A stretch of 64,000 nt of DNA. Source: Candidatus Gastranaerophilales bacterium (GTDB taxonomy: Bacteria; Cyanobacteriota; Vampirovibrionia; Gastranaerophilales; Gastranaerophilaceae). Shown here piece by piece: positions 18,427-27,086 of this stretch. The stretch is from NCBI GenBank assembly GCA_905235155.1, contig CAJOKJ010000011.1, forward strand, positions 1-64,000, written 5' to 3'. How positions within the stretch are numbered: the first letter of the stretch is position 1; each line of letters opens with the position of its first letter. Position numbers and translations under genes: made by a program. The notes beneath the pieces are model-generated. The model did no database searches. It was not told the origin of the DNA and worked only from the letters and a program-made list of their open reading frames with translations.

Positions 18427-19755
18427 ATGAGTAACAATGACAAAGTCTTAGTTTATAATAATATTGATGGTATCGACTATTTTACGGGAACAATATCATT
18501 AATTGGTGATATTGCTCAATTTGTTTATTCGGAAGAATGGCTCAATAATCCGTTAGCATTTGCTTTAAATTTTGAATTGCCTTTAGATAGGGATGTTCAT
18601 TATTCATCTTCAACATTTGGTAATTTTCAATTTGTTTTATATAGATTAACTAAAAATTTAGATTTTTATAAAGAGTATTTATTATATTACTTGTCAAAAA
18701 AGAATTATATCGAGAACTCTCTGTTTAACTTTGAGGATTTACTTATTTGGTTTCGCGATAGAAAATTTGATGGTCCAAAATTTATTAATATTAATGATAA
18801 AATCAATATAATACCATTCTTAATTAATTTATCAATGCAAAATGATTACACAAGATGCGGTTCATACAGATATAAAATAAATGACGATGATAATTTCGTA
18901 ATGAATTGTTCAAAAAATCTTATAACAAGTGTTAATCAAATAGATGATAGCATAGAAATTTTTGATAAAATTCATAAAGATAATTCAACGGAATTAGATT
19001 TAGATTGTCTGTTGGCTTTTGCTTCCGGTTTGTCAGGATATCAACCTAAAATAAATTTATTTGATGAAAACAAAAATTTATGTATTGCAAAAATTAGTAA
19101 TTTGCTATCAAATAATGAAAATGAACTTAAAAGAGAAATTTTAGCTTTAAATCTTGCAAAAAAATTTAATTTAGATGTACAGGATTTTTCAGTAAAACAA
19201 ACTCAGAGTAATTTGAAATATCTTTTATTAAAGCGTTTTGATCGTCAAAAAGAAAAACGGATACCATTAATTTATTTTAGAGATTTTGCAGAGAAGTTTT
19301 ACAAATATGCTGATGATATTAGTATTTCACAGGTCGTTTGTAATATTACAAAAAGCAATAAAACTAAAAATTTAAGAGAATTTTACAAAAGAAAACTATT
19401 TCGTACCGCAGTAAATAATACAAAAGATCATCTTTCAAATGTTGCTTTTTTATTTGACAAAGAATCAGGTTGGAATTTATCACCAGAATTTGATACAACA
19501 GTAGGAATGTATATATATAGTTCGCAAGAAGAAATTAAAAATAAGTATGAAATTAATGTAGATATGGTTAAGGCTAAAATTAGAAATTTAATCGAAAACT
19601 CTGATATATATTCTATATCCGGAAGTGAAGCCTTAGATATTCTTATGAATTTAAAGAATGTATTATCAACTTGGCAAGAAGAAGCTATAAATGTTGGTTT
19701 TTCAGAACAAGAGCTTGTAAAATTACAAATTTATGAACAAGCATTAGAAATTTAA
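18427..19755 (+). CDS. HipA-type serine/threonine kinase, no adjacent HipB
   Basis: A 442-residue protein of the HipA kinase family. The N-terminal part has the GxISLIG-type subdomain and residues 40-60 resemble the NPLAFALNFELPLD segment of HipA. A G-loop-like ASGLSGYQPKINLF is near residue 200, LLLKRFDRQ near 267, the catalytic loop NNTKDHLSNVAFL near 331 (Asp and Asn kept) and the metal-binding Asp in LSPEFDTT near 355. HipA kinases phosphorylate targets such as glutamyl-tRNA synthetase and are normally held by a HipB HTH antitoxin; no HTH gene is adjacent. It is single-copy, leaderless, and followed by an unexplained structured element. Confidence 0.85.
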   Translation: MSNNDKVLVYNNIDGIDYFTGTISLIGDIAQFVYSEEWLNNPLAFALNFELPLDRDVHYSSSTFGNFQFVLYRLTKNLDFYKEYLLYYLSKKNYIENSLFNFEDLLIWFRDRKFDGPKFININDKINIIPFLINLSMQNDYTRCGSYRYKINDDDNFVMNCSKNLITSVNQIDDSIEIFDKIHKDNSTELDLDCLLAFASGLSGYQPKINLFDENKNLCIAKISNLLSNNENELKREILALNLAKKFNLDVQDFSVKQTQSNLKYLLLKRFDRQKEKRIPLIYFRDFAEKFYKYADDISISQVVCNITKSNKTKNLREFYKRKLFRTAVNNTKDHLSNVAFLFDKESGWNLSPEFDTTVGMYIYSSQEEIKNKYEINVDMVKAKIRNLIENSDIYSISGSEALDILMNLKNVLSTWQEEAINVGFSEQELVKLQIYEQALEI

Positions 19756-19830
19756 AAAACAATTTTTAAAATTTTTCTTATGTTTTTATATTTTGTTAAA
19801 ACCACTATACAAAAGAAAAAGTTTGCTAGC

Positions 19831-19925
19831 GGATTTCTGTACGGCATTTATGCCGGATAGCTAGGAAATTGAGCCGACTCGTGCATAAGCACATAGGCGA
19901 AACTTTCCGAGCGTGGAAGAAATCC
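19831..19925. ncRNA. Strongly structured element, possible small RNA, class unknown
   Basis: A 95-base segment, more GC-rich than its surroundings, that folds into nested helices. The closing helix is GGATTTCT (19831) with AGAAATCC (19918). Inside are a CGGCA-TTTA-TGCCG hairpin at 19842-19855 and a long arm made of GCT/AGC (19860, 19910), GGAAA/TTTCC (19864, 19904), GCC/GGC (19873, 19896) and GTGC-ATAA-GCAC at 19881-19892. The pairing is seen directly. The strand is uncertain. I compared it by memory with SRP RNA, 6S, tmRNA, hammerhead and common riboswitches and found no match. A mobile-element end or regulatory RNA remains possible. Confidence 0.5.
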
Positions 19926-20178
19926 AAAAAGCATATTTAATATTAAAATTTTTGTCTATATACGCCCTCTCATTAAACGGCAACGTTCACATCAAAACAA
20001 AAATTCAACATTTTTGTTATTGATGTTCAACTCTCACTTCGTTCGTGCCTCTGCTCGGGCTAAAAAAAATAATGCAAACATTAAATAAACACGAGGATAT
20101 TAAGAGAGAGAGTATAAAATTTTTGTTTATCCTGTGTGGATTAAATTGAGAGAGAATGAGAGAGAAAAAACTTAAATA
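19926..20178. other. Intergenic stretch with a long hairpin
   Basis: No gene is visible. ACATCAAAACAAAAA at 19989-20003 pairs with TTTTTGTTATTGATGT at 20011-20026 (one bulge) over a seven-base loop, which could terminate transcripts from either side. GA-rich runs near 20104-20116 and 20143-20168 follow. Confidence 0.5.
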
Positions 20179-20499
20179 TTAACCGAATATTGACCAAGAT
20201 GTATTTTCTTTGATACCTTCATCTATTGCTTTTTCACAATTATCAATTTGTGCTTTTAATACATCCATTTCTAATTTTAATTGGTCTTTTTTGGTATCAT
20301 ATACTGATTGGTATGCTACCAAACTTTTATATACATCACTGTTTTTGTAATTTGTTGTTGAACCCGCTGCGTTTGTGATTTCTTCTATTTGTTTTGTAAC
20401 TGCTTCTAATGATCTTGCTGCTGAATCTTGTTCATAAACCTTTGCTTCATATTTTTGTTTTAATATATTACGTTGAACTGTGAAAACACCTAATAACAT
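20179..20499 (-). CDS. Small coiled-coil protein, unknown
   Basis: A 106-residue, highly charged, helical protein without a signal peptide. Residues 10-45 and 60-95 read as two heptad-rich helices (ILKQKYEAKVYEQDSAARSLEAVTKQIEEI; YDTKKDQLKLEMDVLKAQIDNCEKAIDEGI) with a Gly/Ser/Thr turn between them, suggesting a helical hairpin. The C-terminal helix, ending in a short hydrophobic tail, recalls the ends of the MGMAASQARF-type proteins like the one at 1-888, so it may be a short relative. It is preceded by a GA-rich ribosome-binding region. Function unknown. Confidence 0.65.
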   Translation of the reverse strand: MLLGVFTVQRNILKQKYEAKVYEQDSAARSLEAVTKQIEEITNAAGSTTNYKNSDVYKSLVAYQSVYDTKKDQLKLEMDVLKAQIDNCEKAIDEGIKENTSWSIFG

Positions 20500-20534
20500 T
20501 TTAATTTTCTCTCTTTTTTTATTTATCTCTCGTA

Positions 20535-20732
20535 CTTATATAAAGTATTTCTTTCTTAAAAAATTGCTTTTTTGAACATATATAACTTTACATTTCTTAA
20601 CAAATACACATATTGCCTTTTAACTCTATGTTTTAGACAAACGATAAGAAATATAAATTATTTTTATATTAAATTTTAGTACAGGCATGTCAGCCTGTAT
20701 TTATATAAAGTATTTTTTTGATTAAAAATTGC
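20535..20732. repeat. Degenerate direct repeat in the intergenic region
   Basis: A segment of about 34 bases at 20535-20568 (TTATATAAAGTATTT then AAAATTGC) recurs imperfectly at 20699-20732, just before the longer 40-base repeat. It may mark duplication of a promoter or untranslated region. Confidence 0.5.
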
Positions 20733-20916
20733 CTTTTCCCATTTTATGCGGGTTTCGGATTATTTGGGTACGATTAGCCTGCTTGCTTCGAAAAATTGCT
20801 AACGCAATTTTAGCACTACGCAATCGGCTATTTGCTCTCACGAGTTACGCTACGCTTCACTCTACCAAAAATCCTCAAATTGCCTTTTCCCATTTTATGC
20901 GGGTTTCGGATTATTT
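20726..20916. repeat. Two exact 40-bp direct repeats, 151 bp apart
   Basis: The 40-base unit at 20726-20765, containing CCCATTTTATGCGGGTTTCG, is repeated without change at 20877-20916. After each copy the text TAGCCTGCTT reappears, so the duplicated block is longer with an internal deletion. The spacer has a hairpin-forming CTAACGCAATTTTAGC segment and no gene. The origin may be slippage or a decayed small mobile element. Confidence 0.85.
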
Positions 20917-20959
20917 AGCCTGCTTTCTTTTGCAAGTTAAATTAAAATAATTACATAAC

Positions 20960-20988
20960 TTGCATACTTTATATAATTGTTCTAAAAT
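20960..20988 (+). promoter_or_regulatory. Leaderless promoter of mutS2
   Basis: TTGCAT at 20960-20965, a 17-base spacer and TAAAAT at 20983-20988, ending eight bases before the ATG at 20997. No ribosome site is visible. Confidence 0.45.
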
Positions 20989-20996
20989 AATATATT

Positions 20997-23356
20997 ATGA
21001 GTAATATATTGGAAAAAAGTAAAAAAACATTAGAGTTTGACAAAATTTTGTCAATTTTATCTACTTATGCAAAAACGCAACAAAGTCAGCAACTTTGTTT
21101 GACTCTTGAACCTGAAACTGATTACAATAAAGTTCAAGAAGCTTTGACGTTGACAAAAGAAGCTAAAGAGTTAATTGACAAATTATTAGAATTGCCAATA
21201 GATCATTTGGCAGATTTAACTCAAATTGATAACAATCAATTAAACAGTTATCTTTCTGAGAAAGAGTTACTTAGCCTTGCAAAAAGTTTACGTTCGGCAA
21301 GATTAGTAAAAAATTATATTAGAGAAAATACGTTATCTGATAGTTTATTAAGTAAAATTTCGGCTCAAATAATTAAGAATTAGAAGACCAAATATTTGCA
21401 AAATTTGATGAAGCGGATAATATTAAAAAAGATGCTACTGATACATTAGCAGGTTTTTATTCTGCATTAAAAGAGGCAGAAAAAGAAATTAAAACCAAAA
21501 TAAATGAGCTTTTAAATTCTCATGATTTTGCTCAATATTTGCAAGAACCTATTTATACAATTAGGGATAACAGAATTGTTTTTCCTATACTTGCAAGTGC
21601 TAAAGGTAAAGTTTCAGGTATTACGCATGATGTATCTGCAACCAATAAAACTGCTTATATAGAACCTTCCGCTTTGGTTTCAATGAACAATAAAATAAGA
21701 GAGTTAAAAGTTAAAATAAGAGATGAAATTGTCAGAATTTTAACAGATTTAACACGTAATGTTAAGAAAAATTTTGATGCATTCAAAACAAATGAGCGAG
21801 TGTTAGCATTGCTTGATATGCATTATGCTAAGGCCAGATATGCAATAAAAATTCAAGCAACAGAACCTGAATTAACAACAGATAAAATAATAGATTTAAC
21901 AGGTATAAAACATCCGTTACTTATAGGCAGAGTACCTAATATTGTAGCAAATGATTTTACTTTGGGTAACAGTTATACCTCTTTGGTTATAACAGGTTCG
22001 AATACAGGCGGAAAAACAGTTACATTGAAAACGGTTGGTCTGTTTGCATTAATGACAAGAGCCGGAATGTTCTTACCTTGTGTTAGTGCAAAATTGTATC
22101 CGTTTGAAAAAGTACTTGCTGATATTGGGGATGAACAAGATTTAATGCAAAACTTATCAACTTTTTCATCTCACATGAATAATATAATAAGTATATTAGA
22201 AGCAGCAGATGAAAATACTTTGGTTTTGCTGGATGAAATTTGTGCAGGAACTGACCCTCAAGAAGGTGCATCATTAGCAGAGGTTATTCTTGATGACTTG
22301 ACTGTTAAAAAGGCTCTAAGTGTAACAACAACTCACTTTGGGGAATTAAAAACTCTTGAATATTCAAATTCAAAATTTAAAAATGCTTGTGTAGAATTTG
22401 ATAGAGAAACCTTGCAACCAACATACAAATTAACAATAGGTATTCCTGGTGCAAGTAATGCAATCTTTATCGCTTCAAATCTTGGATTAAATGCAGAGCT
22501 TGTAGAACGTGCAAAATCTACTTTGAATTTGCAACGTGATCCATCCGCTGTAATTATTGAAAAACTCCAAGAAACTCAACAAAAATTAAGCAAAAATCTT
22601 CAAGATGTTGAATTAATGAAAATAGCTTCTCAAAAGGCAAAAGATGATTATGAAGCTAAACTTGCAGAACTGCGTAGAGATAAACGTAAAACAATAAAAG
22701 CAATAGAAAGCAAATTTTCGGAAGAATTTGATAATGTTCGTCTTGAAATAAAAGATATTATGAGTGAAATAAGACGAGAAAAATCAGAAAAAGTTGCAAG
22801 ACGCTCTTATACAAGATTATCATATTTGGAAAATGATTTTAAAGACCAAGTTGATAATGCTATTGATAAGCAAACTTATGATGAATTGGTATGGGATGCA
22901 ATTAGGGTTGGTGATACCGTAATGATAAAAGATTTAAATCAACCTGTAACGGTTGTATCTTTACCTGATAAGAATAACAACTTGACTGTTCAGATGGGAC
23001 AAATAAAAACAAAAATCAGCAAAGATAGAGTTGCAAAACTTGATTCTTCTTTAACAAAAAAACCGCAGTTAAGGTTAAGACCTATGGAATCATTTGAATT
23101 AAGACGCAGCGGTTTGTCAAATACAATTGATTTAAGAGGATACAAAGTTGACGATGCTCTTGATAGTCTTGAGGCATACTTAGATAAAGCAAGTCTTGCA
23201 AACCTGACACCTGTGTATGTTATACATGGCAACGGTACAGGTGCTTTAAGAACTTACGTGAGAGATTATGTTTCAACATCTCCTTATGTAGCAAAATTCA
23301 GGCCAGGAGAACAATCCGAAGGCGGAGATGGTGTAACGGTAATAGATATAAATTAG
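20997..23356 (+). pseudogene. mutS2: MutS2 (endonuclease MutS2), one frameshift
   Basis: Together the two frames give a near full-length MutS2 of about 786 residues. The first frame (MSNILEKSKKTLEFDKIL) stops at TAG 21381-21383. The protein resumes in another frame as ELEDQIFAKFDEADNIKKDA from about 21376, so one base is missing near the ATAATTAAGAATTAG stretch. The rest is intact: core domain, Walker A TGSNTGGKTVTLK, Walker B LVLLDEICAGTDPQEG, GIPGASNA, coiled coil, and a C-terminal Smr domain (NTIDLRGYKVDDALD, IHGNGTGALR). MutS2 restrains recombination and helps rescue collided ribosomes. The break may be an assembly error, a true mutation or recoding. Confidence 0.88.
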
Positions 23357-23360
23357 TTAT

Positions 23361-23401
23361 AATTAAGTACAAATTTACTATGAATTTGTACTTAATTATT
23401 T
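23361..23401 (+). terminator. Hairpin terminator after mutS2
   Basis: A 15-bp stem (23361-23375 with 23383-23397) with a seven-base loop, AT-rich and followed by ATTTATT. It can serve both the mutS2 transcript and the convergent membrane-protein gene. Confidence 0.7.
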
Positions 23402-23420
23402 ATTGTGTTAAATTTAAAGT

Positions 23421-23753
23421 TTATATTTTGTTTATTCCTATTGCCGCAATTGATAATATTATTGAACCAAATAAAGCACTAAAGAAGCCTTCTACTTCAA
23501 AACCAGGTGTTATAAAGCCTGCAAGCATTAACAATAATGCGTTTAAAATAAGTGAAAATATCCCCAGTGTTATGTAATTTACAGGTAGCGTAATCACTTC
23601 CAAAAACGGTTTCACAAATGTATTAATTAAGGCAATAACAATACATGCAAGCATTGCAGCAAAGAAATTATCTACATCTATACCGGGTAATATCCACGAA
23701 ATAAATACAATAACAAGTGAAAATAATAAAAATCTAAAAAACGCATTTAGCAT
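23421..23753 (-). CDS. Phage-holin family 4 (YvlD-like) membrane protein
   Basis: A 110-residue membrane protein with four hydrophobic segments (FLLFSLVIVFISWILPGI, AAMLACIVIALINTFV, ITLGIFSLILNALLLMLAGFI, LFGSIILSIAAIGI). The pattern LPGIDVDNFFAAMLACIVIALINTFVKP followed by LP.NYITLGIFSLILNA is typical of the holin 4 superfamily, which is widespread outside phages and has no settled function. ATG 23753 is chosen because AAAGGAG lies seven bases upstream. It is the last gene of the minus-strand block and has its own ribosome site, 65 bases from the export operon. Confidence 0.85.
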   Translation of the reverse strand: MLNAFFRFLLFSLVIVFISWILPGIDVDNFFAAMLACIVIALINTFVKPFLEVITLPVNYITLGIFSLILNALLLMLAGFITPGFEVEGFFSALFGSIILSIAAIGINKI

Positions 23754-23818
23754 AATAATCTCCTTTTTGATTTTATTATGATAAATATTACACAAAATAG
23801 AATTACCTTTTATGGCTA

Positions 23819-24979
23819 TTAATTATTATCTTTATTGTCTATTTTTGAGTGTAATTTTCTAATAACAAAATTTGCAGTTATAAAATAAAATACACAAAGA
23901 AAAACAAGCCATAAAAAATCATATCTTATGTTCCAGAATGTTCCATTCATTTGATTGATTTTAATAATTCCGTCAACTCCGCAAGTTGCAGGAACAAAAT
24001 ATGCCATTAAATTTACTAATTGAGGTATGGCTTCTTTTGGCCATATAAATCCGGGTAAAAATATGAAGATTAAAGAAGTTACAACTAAAATTAATAATGC
24101 GGATTCTCTTGTTTTGAAAAAGTAAGAAATTGTATGTGAAAAAAATGCAGCACCATAATACATAGGAATTAACAATAATAACAATGGAATAATATTATAT
24201 GCCATTGGGTAAACACAAATTGCAGGTAATACCAAAAAGACTATTAATGAATAGAATAAATAAAGCAAAACATAAGTTGTACATCTTGCGAATATTGTTA
24301 TTGGGATATCTTCTTTTCTTTTACAATAAATTTCCCTCAACTCATTTTTTGTGCCCTGCATTAAGCCTAAACCAATAACGAGTGTTTGATGTAATATCAT
24401 AACAAGAATTGACGGATAGACATAAGTTTCGTATCCTCCTGCTGCATTATAAAGAGGTATTTGGACAAATTCAAAAGGTTGTTTTAATGCTATTGCAACT
24501 TGTTTGGGCATACCTTTTTTCATGAGTTTTCCAACTTCAATTTTTGCTCCCAATGTTGTTGCAACTTGAATTGTTGCACCATAAACAGCTTTATAAATAA
24601 TTACATAACCGCTATCAGCAAATAGTTCTACCGTTGCTTGTTGACCTCTAAGAATATCTTTTTCAAAATCTTTTGGAATTATAACAAATCCTCTTATTTG
24701 ATTTTTAAAAAATTGTTTTTCTGCTTCCTGCTTGCTGATTGGTGTTGAAATAACTTCAACTGAATCTGATGTATTTAAATTTCGTGTAAATATTCTTGAT
24801 AAGTTACTCCTGTCGTAATCAACAACTCCAACGGGTGCATCTTTTATTATTTCTGTTGCATAAGGCATTGAATAGAATAAAGGATATACAATTACCCCAA
24901 TTATCATAACGAGCATAGCACCTTGATCGTGCGTAAAATTTTTCCATTCGTTTTTTATAATTTCTAAAATTTTTATCAT
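23819..24979 (-). CDS. ABC-2 type transporter permease (YbhR-like)
   Basis: A 386-residue inner-membrane permease. One N-terminal membrane segment (GAMLVMIIGVIVYPLFYSMPY) is followed by a large periplasmic domain (VGVVDYDRSNLSRIFTRNL) and five C-terminal segments, the ABC2_membrane_3 layout of YbhR, YbhS and YhiI-linked permeases. ATG 24979 overlaps the stop of the upstream permease by four bases (ATGA), indicating coupled translation. It probably dimerises with that paralog to export a drug or lipid through the HlyD and TolC partners of the operon. The ATP-binding subunit is not encoded here. Confidence 0.88.
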   Translation of the reverse strand: MIKILEIIKNEWKNFTHDQGAMLVMIIGVIVYPLFYSMPYATEIIKDAPVGVVDYDRSNLSRIFTRNLNTSDSVEVISTPISKQEAEKQFFKNQIRGFVIIPKDFEKDILRGQQATVELFADSGYVIIYKAVYGATIQVATTLGAKIEVGKLMKKGMPKQVAIALKQPFEFVQIPLYNAAGGYETYVYPSILVMILHQTLVIGLGLMQGTKNELREIYCKRKEDIPITIFARCTTYVLLYLFYSLIVFLVLPAICVYPMAYNIIPLLLLLIPMYYGAAFFSHTISYFFKTRESALLILVVTSLIFIFLPGFIWPKEAIPQLVNLMAYFVPATCGVDGIIKINQMNGTFWNIRYDFLWLVFLCVFYFITANFVIRKLHSKIDNKDNN

Positions 24980-26139
24980 TGTTGATACCACCTTTTTTCG
25001 TCATAAGCAAATTTTTTGATTCGTGGTAAAAATAATAGGCCTAATCCCATTAAAGCAAGCATTGATAAAATATGTTTTAAATCGTAAATAACAGGTATTT
25101 TTCTAAATGACTGGTCTATAATAATTTGAACCCAATAACTCAAAGTCAGCATTGCACTATACATTTTTGCAAGTATAGGCATTGCCATAACAGGATACGT
25201 TACACCTGCAAAAGCAAAACCCATTGCTACATAAAATGCGGCATTACTCAATCCATATCTGAAATTGCCGTTAATACCTATAAAAATGAGCCCAACAGAA
25301 AGACAGGTAATTATAAATATTGTTGTTGAAAATATACCGAATAAAATATTTCCTTCATAAGGCATTCCAATAAATACGTAACAAATTAAATATAAAATTG
25401 CAAAAAGTATTGAAAATATTATAAAATAAGGCGTTTCTTTGCCTAAAAATGCAATTATTATTGACTCATCTGCTGTTTTTAACCAATCTTTTGCCGTTCC
25501 CAGTTTGAATTCGGTACCTAATGCCCACAAAGAAGTCAATACTATATGTATTTGTAAAATATGACCAAATGCTATTAATGATAGAAAATATTGATAGTTA
25601 AAGTATGGATTTGAACGAATATGTTCATATACTTTGATTAAATTAGCCTGTTTAATTGCTTCGGTTATAGGCAAGCCACGCTTTGAACGCATTTTTGCAT
25701 CTATTCCGACAAGCATCGTTTGCACCATTAAATTAACATCTTTTGAAATAATACCACCAATTAAAATTCTTTGGTTGTTATAATAAAATACTAATTTTGG
25801 TTGTTTTAATCTGTATAAGTCCTTTTGAAATTCTTTTGGGATTGCAAATATTGCATATATTTTTCCCTCTGTAATAAGTTTTTTGCCTTCATTTAAATCG
25901 GTAATTCTGTATGCGACATTACATGATGGCAATGTATTTAAGTTTCTTACAAATAATCTTGAGATTTCTGAATTGTCTTCATCTAAAACAGCAACAGGTA
26001 AATTTGTTGGAGAACCTTTAGAAAAAATTAAACAGATTAATATACATAAAAAAAACGGTAATATAAAAGAAACAGTCCATATTAAAGGGCGTTTGTAAAA
26101 TCTTTTAATTTCTCTTTTTACTACATTTAAATAAGACAT
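24976..26139 (-). CDS. ABC-2 type transporter permease (YbhS-like)
   Basis: A 387-residue permease paralogous to the next gene, with the same layout: N-terminal membrane segment (PLIWTVSFILPFFLCILICLIF), a periplasmic domain with LPVAVLDEDNSEISRLFVRNLN, and five C-terminal membrane segments. ATG 26139 comes three bases after the HlyD-like gene's stop codon. In E. coli ybhGFSR and similar operons the ATPase sits between the HlyD protein and the permeases; here that gene is absent. Confidence 0.88.
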   Translation of the reverse strand: MSYLNVVKREIKRFYKRPLIWTVSFILPFFLCILICLIFSKGSPTNLPVAVLDEDNSEISRLFVRNLNTLPSCNVAYRITDLNEGKKLITEGKIYAIFAIPKEFQKDLYRLKQPKLVFYYNNQRILIGGIISKDVNLMVQTMLVGIDAKMRSKRGLPITEAIKQANLIKVYEHIRSNPYFNYQYFLSLIAFGHILQIHIVLTSLWALGTEFKLGTAKDWLKTADESIIIAFLGKETPYFIIFSILFAILYLICYVFIGMPYEGNILFGIFSTTIFIITCLSVGLIFIGINGNFRYGLSNAAFYVAMGFAFAGVTYPVMAMPILAKMYSAMLTLSYWVQIIIDQSFRKIPVIYDLKHILSMLALMGLGLLFLPRIKKFAYDEKRWYQQ

Positions 26140-26141
26140 AA

Positions 26142-27074
26142 TTATTTTAATTTTTTCCAATCAAAAATAGCACTCATGCCCGCACGTAAATCTTTTATCG
26201 GTTCAACCGGAACAGCACGAACTTCAAAGGTTTTCATATCAAAATCCCCTTTTGCTTTTGTTGCTCTCCAAGTTGCAAAATTACCTAAAACAGATATGTA
26301 GTTTACCTTGAATTTTATTGGTTGTTTACTTATTGCAGGAATTTGAATATTCAATTCTGTACCGTTTTTGATTTTTGTAAGTAAATCTTCTCTCAAGTTA
26401 AAAGTTACCCAACAGTCGTTATTGTCAACAAGAGTTACTATCGGATATCCTGCACCTACAAGTTCTGCTTCTTCTACTGTAATTTCTGTAACGGTTGCAT
26501 CAATCGGAGAAACAATTTTATTTTCTTTTAAATAAGAATCAACTTCTTTATTTGCACCTTTTGCTTTTTCAACATTTGCTGATGCTGAAATTTTATCTTC
26601 AACACGGGTGCCGTTTACAAGCATTTCATAATTTTCTTTTGCCGCAGTATATTTAGCATGAGCTTCGTCAAGTTTTTGAGTCGGAATTACACCTTCGTTA
26701 TGTAAACGATTAAGTCTGTTGTAAGTTTTTTGTGCCAAGTCTAATGCTGCTTTTGCCATTGCTATTTGTTCATATCTCGCACCGTTATATGCTTTTTCTT
26801 GTTGTGCCATTGCAAGTATAAGTGTAGCATTTGCCTGTTGAGCTTTTGCATCAATTTCAGGTGTATCCAATTCTATTAATACATCGCCTTTTTTTACTTT
26901 ATCACCTTTTTTTATATTAATTCTTTTAACTCTGCCTGTTAGTTTTGAAGATAAATCTATTGTTTTTACTTCAACTTCACCTTGCAAAATCATTGAATTT
27001 TCATTAAACACATATATACCTATTAATAATGCAATTATTACAAGTATAAATATTAATGCTAATTTCTTATTCAT
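26142..27074 (-). CDS. HlyD/YbhG-type membrane fusion protein
   Basis: A 310-residue periplasmic adaptor anchored by one N-terminal segment (LALIFILVIIALLIGIYVF). The biotinyl-lipoyl half-motifs are GRVKRINIKKGDKVKKGDVLIELDTPE near residue 45 and IVSPIDATVTEITVEEAELVGAGYP near 190. Between them lies a coiled-coil hairpin of about 100 residues that would dock to TolC. ATG 27074 follows a GGGGA site. It lies between the TolC and the permease genes and should bridge them. Confidence 0.92.
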   Translation of the reverse strand: MNKKLALIFILVIIALLIGIYVFNENSMILQGEVEVKTIDLSSKLTGRVKRINIKKGDKVKKGDVLIELDTPEIDAKAQQANATLILAMAQQEKAYNGARYEQIAMAKAALDLAQKTYNRLNRLHNEGVIPTQKLDEAHAKYTAAKENYEMLVNGTRVEDKISASANVEKAKGANKEVDSYLKENKIVSPIDATVTEITVEEAELVGAGYPIVTLVDNNDCWVTFNLREDLLTKIKNGTELNIQIPAISKQPIKFKVNYISVLGNFATWRATKAKGDFDMKTFEVRAVPVEPIKDLRAGMSAIFDWKKLK

Positions 27075-27086
27075 TTTATTCCCCAC

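Noticed and set aside
19831-19925. Small SRP RNA, hammerhead ribozyme or group II intron domain V
   Set aside because: The conserved SRP loop, the CTGANGA core and the domain V signature are absent; only generic stem structure is shared.
20729-20950. Short plus-strand open frame across the 40-bp repeats
   Set aside because: It consists of repeat sequence, has no ribosome site, and its residues have no protein-like pattern.
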